This document shows, one piece after another, positions 1 through 6,066 of a DNA stretch of 11,930 nucleotides. The notes beneath the pieces are model-generated. The model was not told where the DNA came from. It worked only from the letters and a program-made list of their open reading frames with translations, and searched no databases. The stretch is from an uncultured Gemmiger sp. (GTDB lineage: Bacteria > Bacillota > Clostridia > Oscillospirales > Ruminococcaceae), in contig CALWNS010000069.1 in NCBI GenBank assembly GCA_944382805.1, forward strand, positions 1 to 11,930, in the 5' to 3' direction. Every line of letters begins with the position of its first letter. Position 1 is the stretch's first letter. A program made the position numbers and the translations under genes.

Positions 1-475
1 GGCTTTGCAGGAACTTTTGGCGGTAGACGATAAAGTGGGACTGGATGTGCTCGGGCAGGTAGCTGTAGATGTGCTTGCCCTTGAACGGGTTGCCCTCGGC
101 CCCGTGGTGCAGGCTCAGGCCCCAGAAATCCAGTTCCGGGCGCAGGGCCATGGCTTCGAACATCTCCCGCAGCGGGCGCACCGGGCCCATGAGCGTGGCG
201 TTGGTCATGACCACTTCGTCAAATTCGGCCAGGCGCTGCCAGCCGTAAAGGTCCAGCGCCGTCTTGTAGGCCCAGACGTCCAGGCCCTTGTTTTCGCGCA
301 CGATGATCTTGTCCGTAAACGGCGCAAAGGCGGCGCGGCCGCTTTCGCTGAGCTTGCCGTTGCAGACGATGACCAGTTCGGACAGGTTTTTGACAAGGTC
401 GGCCAGGTAATAGGTGACAAAACCGTCCACCTCGCCGTTTTTTTCGTAAAAAAAGAAGATCCCCAGGCGTTTCAT
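1..475 (-). CDS. RgpF-like rhamnan synthesis protein (partial, C-terminus beyond the window)
   Basis: The frame opens at ATG 475-473 and runs off the left edge, giving about 158 N-terminal residues. Visible segments are the N-terminus MKRLGIFFFY, then LVIVCNGKLSESG, then DKIIVRENKGLDVWAYK, then EVVMTNATLMGP and LDFWGLSLHH. This order is characteristic of the rhamnan synthesis protein F (RgpF) family, whose members act on cytoplasmic rhamnose-containing polysaccharide assembly before export. AAAGGA lies seven bases upstream of the ATG and fixes the start. The gene is last in the visible operon, 22 bases after the epimerase stop codon. The product is inferred from the family only. Acceptor and linkage cannot be read, and the C-terminal region is missing, so catalytic completeness is unknown. 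Confidence 0.85.
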   Translation of the reverse strand, partial: MKRLGIFFFYEKNGEVDGFVTYYLADLVKNLSELVIVCNGKLSESGRAAFAPFTDKIIVRENKGLDVWAYKTALDLYGWQRLAEFDEVVMTNATLMGPVRPLREMFEAMALRPELDFWGLSLHHGAEGNPFKGKHIYSYLPEHIQSHFIVYRQKFLQS

Positions 476-497
476 GGCATTCCTTTCGCGTCGCGGG

Positions 498-1343
498 TCA
501 AACGGGCAGGCCGGCGCGGCGCAGGATCTCGTTGATCTGCGCCGGGTCCCCCCACACGCCGGGGCTGTCGTAGGGGCGGTCGGGGTAAGCGCCGTAGTCC
601 AGGCGGATGCGGTAGTTCTTGTCGCGCAGGAACTGCTCCACGCGGTCGGCCAGGGTCTGCGGGCGGCCGGTGCAGACATTGATGATGCCGTTCACTTCGC
701 CCTGTACGCTGGCGGCCACGATCATCTGCGCCAGGCGGTCCACATCGATAAAGTCGTACTTGTTTTTGCCGCTGGTGAACGGGAAGGTCGCCTTGCCGTC
801 CTGTTCGGCCTGCGTGATCTTGGCAAAGATGGAGCTGCCGTGCGCTTCGTCCCCCGTGATGTAGTACGCGCGCAGCCAGTGCAGCACGCAGCCGGTGGCG
901 GGCAGCGAGAGCAGCAGGCTTTGGCGCAGCGCGTTTTTGGCCACGCCGTACTGGCTCTGCGGCGCGCAGCGGGTGTCGGCGGTGATGGGGCCTTCCCAGT
1001 AGCCGACCTCGTGCATGGTGCCCATGACGGTCAGCATCGGCAGGCCGCCGGCGGCCAGGTTGTTCAAAAACACGATATGGCTGGACAGATCCTTCATATG
1101 GCTGGAGGCGTTGTGGCGGAAACCGTCGCGCCAGGCCAGGTGGATGCACACATCGGGCGAGCCGAGCGCGCGCCAGATGTTCTTATCGCCGCTGAACAGC
1201 GGGAGGTCGCAGAATTCGGCGCGTTCATCCACGCCTTTGAACGCAAAGTCCGCGGCGATGACCCGGTGGCCCATATCGAGCGCGCACTTGACCACATGGC
1301 GGCCGATGTAGCCGGCCGCCCCGGTGACAAGGATCGTTTTCAT
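498..1343 (-). CDS. NAD(P)-dependent epimerase/dehydratase (extended SDR)
   Basis: This 281-residue protein has an N-terminal Rossmann fold with the dinucleotide-binding glycines GAAGYIG at residues 8-14. The SDR catalytic pair follows as YGVAK (Tyr132, Lys136), with a Thr-containing segment VMGTMHEVG near residue 106. The acidic end of the second strand (AADF, near residue 31) fits NAD preference, though this is only suggestive. Families of this type epimerise, dehydrate or reduce nucleotide sugars in the cytoplasm, so it probably makes or modifies a sugar donor for the neighbouring transferases. ATG 1343-1341 follows directly after the TAG of the preceding GT2 gene, and AAGGAGG lies 12 bases upstream inside that gene, so the two are translationally coupled. 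The exact sugar substrate cannot be assigned. Confidence 0.85.
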   Translation of the reverse strand: MKTILVTGAAGYIGRHVVKCALDMGHRVIAADFAFKGVDERAEFCDLPLFSGDKNIWRALGSPDVCIHLAWRDGFRHNASSHMKDLSSHIVFLNNLAAGGLPMLTVMGTMHEVGYWEGPITADTRCAPQSQYGVAKNALRQSLLLSLPATGCVLHWLRAYYITGDEAHGSSIFAKITQAEQDGKATFPFTSGKNKYDFIDVDRLAQMIVAASVQGEVNGIINVCTGRPQTLADRVEQFLRDKNYRIRLDYGAYPDRPYDSPGVWGDPAQINEILRRAGLPV

Positions 1344-2390
1344 CTACAGCCTATCCTCCTTGTTGGGCAGGTGGGTGTACAGGTCCGGCACGCCCAGCGC
1401 ATACAGCGCCAGCGCGGCGGCTTTCTTTTTATTTTGCCCTGCCACGCGCAAAAAGTCAAGCGCGGGGGCCGGGTTGCGGTAGGGCGCCAGCGCGGCGCGC
1501 AGCGCCGCCCAGGCGGCGGCGCGCCGGGGTTTGGGCACGGCGGCGTCCCGCAGCTGGTGCATCAGGAAGGTGACGATCTCCGCCTGGCGCGCCGCCCACA
1601 CGCGCGGGCGTTCGGCCGGGGCGCTGCGGGCCGCGGCGGCGGCGTATTCGGCGGCGGCCCACACCGGCAGCGCCTGTACGCGGTCCTGCACGGCGGCCGG
1701 CTTGGCGCGGGAGGTGCTGGCCGCGCTTTCGATGTGGCGGATGGTGGGCACGGGGTCGTACACGGCCCGCGGCCCCGCCGCATAGACGGCGGCGTTGTAG
1801 ACAAAATCCTCCAACCCGCTGCGGCAGCGCCCGTCAAAGCGCAGCGCGCCGGCAAAATCGCGGCGGTACCAGGCGTTCCACACGAACTGCGGGCCGCTCT
1901 GGCGCAAAAAGTTAAGGTACGCCGCGCCGTCCGGCCGCGGGTCCAGCGCGCAGCGCACGCCGGGCGGGTGGGGCAGCGCGGCCAGGCGGCCGCCGGGGGC
2001 TTCGCGCACAAGCTCGTAGCCGGTGCGCGCCACATCGGCCCCGCCCGTTTCCAGCAGGGCGGCGGCCGCCGCCAGCGCGCCGGGCAGGTAGAGGTCGTCG
2101 TCATCGCAAAAGCCGAGGTACAGCCCGCGCGCGGCGGCCAGCGCCCGGTTGCGCGCGGCGCAGATGCCGCCGTTTTGCTGGGCGAACACCCGCACGCGGG
2201 CGTCGCCGGCGGCCAGCTGCCGCGCAATGGCCAGGCTGCCGTCGGCGGAGCCGTCGTCCACCAGCAGCAGTTCCAGGCTGCGCACGCTCTGGCCCAGCAC
2301 GCTGGCGGCCGCGGCGGCCAGCGTACCCTGGGCGTTATAGACCGGCATGATGATGCTGAACAGCGGCTGGCCGGGTCGTTGGGTCGGCAT
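1344..2390 (-). CDS. Family 2 glycosyltransferase (alanine-rich)
   Basis: Starting at ATG 2390-2388 gives 348 residues beginning MPTQRPGQPLFSIIMPVYN, the usual opening of a GT-A family 2 glycosyltransferase. Donor-binding acidic residues sit in LLLVDDGSADGS (Asp45-Asp46). The DXD-type metal site is FCDDDDLYLP (residues 95-103), NGGICAARN lies at residues 73-81, and the GLEDFVYN motif (Glu194-Asp195) fits the catalytic base region. No membrane helix is evident, so a peripheral cytoplasmic enzyme is expected. The open frame continues upstream to 2879, but that part overlaps the HAD gene. AGGTGA five bases before ATG 2390, and the upstream stop codon at 2408, support this start. The protein and its codons are strikingly alanine- and GC-rich compared with the adjoining epimerase. 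Sugar specificity is unknown. Confidence 0.88.
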   Translation of the reverse strand: MPTQRPGQPLFSIIMPVYNAQGTLAAAAASVLGQSVRSLELLLVDDGSADGSLAIARQLAAGDARVRVFAQQNGGICAARNRALAAARGLYLGFCDDDDLYLPGALAAAAALLETGGADVARTGYELVREAPGGRLAALPHPPGVRCALDPRPDGAAYLNFLRQSGPQFVWNAWYRRDFAGALRFDGRCRSGLEDFVYNAAVYAAGPRAVYDPVPTIRHIESAASTSRAKPAAVQDRVQALPVWAAAEYAAAAARSAPAERPRVWAARQAEIVTFLMHQLRDAAVPKPRRAAAWAALRAALAPYRNPAPALDFLRVAGQNKKKAAALALYALGVPDLYTHLPNKEDRL

Positions 2391-2407
2391 GGGGTTCACC
2401 TGCCATT

Positions 2408-4243
2408 TTACAGTTTGTTTTTGGCTTTGAGCGCCGCGTACAGCCGCCACCAGGGCAGCGGCAGCGGCACGGCGCGGCGTAAAAACGCGGTTTTCCAGCG
2501 CGCGCGGGCAAGGTCGCGGCCAAAGGCGCGCGGGTCCCTGCGGTAGGCGGCCGGGCGCGGGGCGGCCAGCGGCCAGACGCCGCCGTCCTCCACGGTCAGG
2601 TCGCCCAGGGCGGCGGCTTCGGCCGGGCGCGGGGCGCGGATCATGGCCCCCAGCGCTTCGGCCGCATAGTCGGCCGGCGGGGGCATGGCCCCCCAGGCCC
2701 CGGCGCGCCACCGTTCGGCAAATTCCAGCGCGCCGGCGCGGGCGGCCTCCACGGCCGGGGCGGGCGCGGCCGGGGCGCACAGCGGCTGCACGCCGCCGGG
2801 GCCGGGCGCATAGCCGGCGGTGGGGCCGCACGGCTCCGAGATCAGGCGTTCCAGCATCGGCTGCCCGGCCCAGTACCACAGCGGCGCAGGCCGGCCGCCG
2901 AACAGGAACGCCCGCGCGCGTTCAGGCGGCAGGTGCGCGTGCAGGCGCGCATCGCAGGCCAGGTACAGCCCGCACAGCTCGGCGCCGGTCAGTTCTTCCA
3001 GGAGGCGCTGGGTCGTGCCGCCGCTGCCGATGTCCACCAGCAGCACCGGCCCGCGGCCGATGCCCTGTTCGGCCAGGTAGCGCCGCACCAGCTGCGCCTG
3101 GCGGCGCACCGGCTCCCCGGCCGGGCCTTTGCCCAGCGCGGCCACCGCGCGCAGGAAGTCCTGCGCCGCGGCCGGCAGCGGGCGGCTGCGCAGGTCCACG
3201 GCGGCCGCCGGCGGCACGCCGGGCAGCGCCGTTCCGGGCGCAAAGCCCAGGTATTCCAGCGCCTGCGCCGCCGTCAGGCGCTGGCGGGGCAGCGCATCGG
3301 CCAAAAGTTCCAGCGCCGCCGCGCCCAGCGGGCGCTGCAAAAGCGCCGGGCACAGGCTGCGGCGGGACACGCGCAGGTAGCCCGTCCCCTGCCCCGCCGG
3401 CGCGCCGTACAGCCGGCGCACCAGGTCCATATCCCGCGCCAGGAACACCAGGCGCGCGCCCGGCTGCTGCGCCTGCTGCCGGCGCAGCCAGGCGGCAAAG
3501 CCGGTGAGCAGCGGCCCCAGCAGGCTGTAGCCGACCTGCCAAGCCGGGCTGCCCGCCGGGGCGCGGGGGCGCACAAACGCCCACAGCGCGCCCTGCTCGG
3601 GCGTTTGGGGCGGCACATAATAGGCGGGGGCGGCGGGCGGCGGCACCAGCAGGCAGCGGATGCCCGCCAGCGCCGCGCCCAAAGCGTCGGCCCGGCGGTC
3701 GTTGCCCACGAACAGCACCTGGCGGGCGCCAAGGCCGGTCTTTTGCAAAAACAGGCGGAACAGCCGCCCGCTGCGCTTTTGCACGCCGTATTCGCAGGAG
3801 ACGAACACCCCGTCCAGAAAATCGAACCCGCAGCGGCGCAGCATAGCCTCCACCTGCCGGGCGGGCAGGTACATATCGGACACGGCGTATACCGCCAGCC
3901 CGCGCGCCTTGCAGGCGCGGGCCGCGGCCAGCAGGTCGGGGTCGGCGGAAACGCAGGCCAGCTCGGCGGCGCATTCGGCGGCGGGGTCGGCGCCGCGCAG
4001 GGCCGGGTCGGCGTAGATCTGCGCCAGCGTGACTTCGCCGTGCGGGGGGCGGGCGGCGGCTTCGGCCGCGGTGCGGGCCGCGGCAAAGCCGGGCGCGGCG
4101 GCCCCCGTGCGCTCCATCAGGGCGAACACATCGGCCGGGCGGGCGGCGCAGCGGTACAATAGCGTATCGAACACATCAAAAGCGACAGCCCGGCAGGGGC
4201 CGGCGGTCTTGGCAAGGCTATGCAGCAGGCGTTGTTTGTTCAT
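2408..4243 (-). CDS. Large HAD-superfamily protein of the COG5610 type, polysaccharide cluster
   Basis: The 611-residue product has an N-terminal HAD domain over about residues 15-200. Motif I is AFDVFDTLL (nucleophile Asp23), motif II is VSDMYLP (Ser122), motif III is VQKRSG (Lys156), and motif IV is VLFVGNDRRAD (Asp182 and Asp186). The usual second motif-I aspartate is replaced by Phe25, as in many COG5610 proteins. The C-terminal 390 residues lack a named fold but carry family-like segments: LVFLARDMDLV near 265, YLRVSRRSLCPALL near 289, and LLVDIGSGGTTQ near 401. Proteins of this family are recurrent in glycan clusters, but the reaction is not established. ATG 4243 overlaps the previous stop codon as ATGA. 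No clear Shine-Dalgarno site is visible, so coupling is likely. Composition is extremely Ala/Arg/Pro-rich. Confidence 0.8.
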   Translation of the reverse strand: MNKQRLLHSLAKTAGPCRAVAFDVFDTLLYRCAARPADVFALMERTGAAAPGFAAARTAAEAAARPPHGEVTLAQIYADPALRGADPAAECAAELACVSADPDLLAAARACKARGLAVYAVSDMYLPARQVEAMLRRCGFDFLDGVFVSCEYGVQKRSGRLFRLFLQKTGLGARQVLFVGNDRRADALGAALAGIRCLLVPPPAAPAYYVPPQTPEQGALWAFVRPRAPAGSPAWQVGYSLLGPLLTGFAAWLRRQQAQQPGARLVFLARDMDLVRRLYGAPAGQGTGYLRVSRRSLCPALLQRPLGAAALELLADALPRQRLTAAQALEYLGFAPGTALPGVPPAAAVDLRSRPLPAAAQDFLRAVAALGKGPAGEPVRRQAQLVRRYLAEQGIGRGPVLLVDIGSGGTTQRLLEELTGAELCGLYLACDARLHAHLPPERARAFLFGGRPAPLWYWAGQPMLERLISEPCGPTAGYAPGPGGVQPLCAPAAPAPAVEAARAGALEFAERWRAGAWGAMPPPADYAAEALGAMIRAPRPAEAAALGDLTVEDGGVWPLAAPRPAAYRRDPRAFGRDLARARWKTAFLRRAVPLPLPWWRLYAALKAKNKL

Positions 4244-5175
4244 GGCAGTGGCGGGGTCCGGCCGGCGGGCGGGGCGGGCGGCACGGGCGGGTCAAAGCGC
4301 ACGCCGGCGGCAAAGCCGCGCCAGATCACGCCCAGGCGCCAGGCTTTGCGCGCGCCGGGGCGCGCCAACACCTGGGCGCTGTGCCAGAGGTCCTTGGCAA
4401 CCAGCCACAGCCAGCCGCGCAGCCCTTCGCGCCGGTACAGGTATACATCGTTGCGGTAAAAGTAGCGGTAGCGCTCCCACCGGGCGGGGGCGTCCAGCGC
4501 AATGTTGCAGGGCGCGGGGGCCTGCATGGCGTGTACCACGCGGCTGGCGGGCACCGTGTAGCAGGGCAGCGCGCGGGAGATGCGGCGGGTATACTCCCAA
4601 TCGTCCGACCAGATAAAAAATTCGGCAATGGGCAGCCCAAAGCGGCGCACCACCGCCGCCGGCACAAACAGCGAGACAAAGCTGGCCATGACCGAGGGCA
4701 CCAGCGCCTGCGCATAGCCGGCAATGGCGCGGTAGGGCGTGCGGCGCTGGCGGTTCATGGGCTGGTCGGCCCCCTGCTCGGTCAGCGCGCGGGAGGAAAG
4801 CCAGCCGTACCCGCCCCCCAGCGCGGCGTCCGCCCGCAGCAGGGCGGCCAGCGCGCCGGGCTGCGGCAGGGTATCGTCGTCCATCAGCCAAAAAAAGTCA
4901 TATGCGTGCGCGGCGGCCGCCCCCAGGCCCATGGCAAAGCCGCCCGCCCCGCCCAGGTTGCGCCCGGCGCGCAGCACGCGCAGCCAGGGCTTTTGCTCCC
5001 CCAGGGCGGCCAGCGCGGCGGCGGTGCCGTCGGTGCTGGCGTTATCCACGACCCACACGGTCAGCTCGGCGGCCGGGGTCTTGGCGCGGCAGGCCTCCAG
5101 CGCCGCCAGGCAGCGTCGCAGCAGCGGCAGGCGGTCGTAGGTGACGACCACGGCCGCAATGCGTTTTTTGTGCAA
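4240..5175 (-). CDS. Family 2 glycosyltransferase, GlfT2-like
   Basis: This 311-residue GT-A enzyme opens with RIAAVVVTYDRLPLL. It has VVDNASTDGT at residues 42-51, the glycine-rich RNLGGAGGFAMGL at 72-84, and the metal-binding FWLMDDDT at 95-102. IWSDDWEYTRRI (188-199) supplies the catalytic acidic pair, followed by a histidine in SRVVHAM. The LGGAGGF, MDDD and WSDDWE combination resembles galactofuranosyl/rhamnosyl transferases of the GlfT2 group, although the acceptor cannot be deduced. The start is TTG 5175-5173. The in-frame TGA of the upstream gene lies only two codons before it, no other suitable start precedes the first beta strand, and AAGGA lies ten bases upstream. The tail from about residue 295 is proline-rich. 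It overlaps the next gene by four bases. Confidence 0.87.
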   Translation of the reverse strand: MHKKRIAAVVVTYDRLPLLRRCLAALEACRAKTPAAELTVWVVDNASTDGTAAALAALGEQKPWLRVLRAGRNLGGAGGFAMGLGAAAAHAYDFFWLMDDDTLPQPGALAALLRADAALGGGYGWLSSRALTEQGADQPMNRQRRTPYRAIAGYAQALVPSVMASFVSLFVPAAVVRRFGLPIAEFFIWSDDWEYTRRISRALPCYTVPASRVVHAMQAPAPCNIALDAPARWERYRYFYRNDVYLYRREGLRGWLWLVAKDLWHSAQVLARPGARKAWRLGVIWRGFAAGVRFDPPVPPAPPAGRTPPLP

Positions 5176-5181
5176 ATGGCT

Positions 5182-5946
5182 TCAGTCCTTTTTGGGGAAA
5201 AGTTTGCGCCACAAAAACGCGCCGCCCTTGTGCAGCCAGTTCTGCGGTTCCATGTGCAGGACGGACAGCTCCTCGTACGAAATATTGTTGGTGATGAGCC
5301 AGGCGTCCAGCAGGCGTTCGCTGACAAAGCCGAACACGCGCTTGTCGTTGGCCGAATAGCCGGAGATGTCCAGTTCGCGCTCCAGCTCGAACAGGATATC
5401 GAACAGCCAGGTGCAGTAATGGCCCAGCAGTTCGCGCTTCATCACGAACATATTAAAGTGGTGGCCGTGCGTTTTAGACATATACAGGTCGTAGGCGGGC
5501 AGGTATTCGGGGCATTTGCGCGCGATGATGGCGCGGGTGACCTCCAGGTCCTTTTTGTGGTGGGCGTGGATGTACTGGGTGTAGTTGGTCTCGATATAAT
5601 AATGGCGTTCCTGCGGCAGGATGACGTTGGTGGTGGCCAGGATCTGGTTGAGTTCCTCGTGCCGGATGACCCGCTGGCGCCGGGGCGCAAAGCGGACGCG
5701 GCGGCTGGCGAAGTAGCGGCGGTAATGCACCAGGCCGATGTAGTCGGCATCCAGGTTTTTCCAGGCCCAGTACAGGCCGGTCAGCTCGCAGAAATTCCCG
5801 TTGCGCTCCGAGATATTTTCGCCGGTATCGTCACCGATATAGCCGATGTCCGGGTGGATGGCATGGCCCATCTGTACCGGCAGATACATGGGATCTTCCG
5901 GCACCCAGTACGGTTTATGGGTCGCTATGATGATCTTTGTTTCCAA
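5182..5946 (-). CDS. DUF4422 domain protein, probable glycosyltransferase
   Basis: The 254-residue protein matches the DUF4422 family end to end. It begins METKIIIATHKPYWVP and contains PMYLPVQMG, then ELTGLYWAWKN (residues 54-64), GLVHYRRYF (71-79), IETNYTQYIHAHH (118-130), and HFNMFVMKREL (163-173) with a conserved WL/FDILFELE stretch. Family members occur in capsule and exopolysaccharide loci and are regarded as cytoplasmic glycosyltransferases, though this is known mainly by association. The start codon is TTG (5946-5944) with GGAG six bases upstream. The next methionine (residue 20) would remove the conserved first strand. This is the first gene of the polysaccharide operon, with a promoter about 60 bases upstream. 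Its residue composition is ordinary, unlike the alanine-rich genes that follow. Confidence 0.87.
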   Translation of the reverse strand: METKIIIATHKPYWVPEDPMYLPVQMGHAIHPDIGYIGDDTGENISERNGNFCELTGLYWAWKNLDADYIGLVHYRRYFASRRVRFAPRRQRVIRHEELNQILATTNVILPQERHYYIETNYTQYIHAHHKKDLEVTRAIIARKCPEYLPAYDLYMSKTHGHHFNMFVMKRELLGHYCTWLFDILFELERELDISGYSANDKRVFGFVSERLLDAWLITNNISYEELSVLHMEPQNWLHKGGAFLWRKLFPKKD

Positions 5947-5958
5947 CGCAGACTCCGC

Positions 5959-5977
5959 GCGGCGGGGCGCCCGCCGC
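5959..5977 (-). promoter_or_regulatory. GC-only hairpin in the 5' leader of the polysaccharide operon
   Basis: An eight-base perfect stem (5959-5966 with 5970-5977) closes a three-base loop. It lies downstream of the predicted transcription start and ends two bases before the GGAG ribosome binding site of the DUF4422 gene. No T-run follows on the minus strand, so it is not an intrinsic terminator. By position it could limit initiation at the TTG start or protect the mRNA 5' end. Function is inferred. Confidence 0.45.
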
Positions 5978-6007
5978 TCCCAAATGATTTTACAGGAATT
6001 TGAAAAT

Positions 6008-6035
6008 AGTATACCGCGTTTTTTACAGAAAGCAA
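6008..6035 (-). promoter_or_regulatory. Putative sigma-A promoter of the polysaccharide operon
   Basis: On the minus strand TTGCTT (6035-6030) and TATACT (6013-6008) are separated by 16 bases. The -10 element matches consensus at five of six positions and the -35 at three. The surrounding 60 bases are much richer in A and T than the flanking genes. The predicted start near 6001 gives a leader of about 55 bases. The promoter lies only about 30 bases beyond the ABC-F stop codon, and I see no intrinsic terminator between them, so readthrough may add to expression. Confidence 0.6.
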
Positions 6036-6066
6036 GTTACAGTTATGTAAAGGTTTGCCCCGCGCC

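Noticed and set aside
474..2546. 690-codon plus-strand open frame
   Set aside because: It is antisense to the epimerase, GT2 and HAD genes, which have clear catalytic motifs. Long antisense frames are expected in such GC-rich DNA, and its translation has no recognisable domain.
2391..2879. N-terminal extension of the second GT2 gene
   Set aside because: It overlaps the 3' end of the HAD gene in another frame. The GT2 fold begins just after Met at 2390, which has its own ribosome site.
2933..6003. Plus-strand open frames of 409 and 540 codons
   Set aside because: They are antisense to the COG5610, GT2 and DUF4422 genes. Gly/Arg/Gln-rich translations without motifs are typical of shadow frames.
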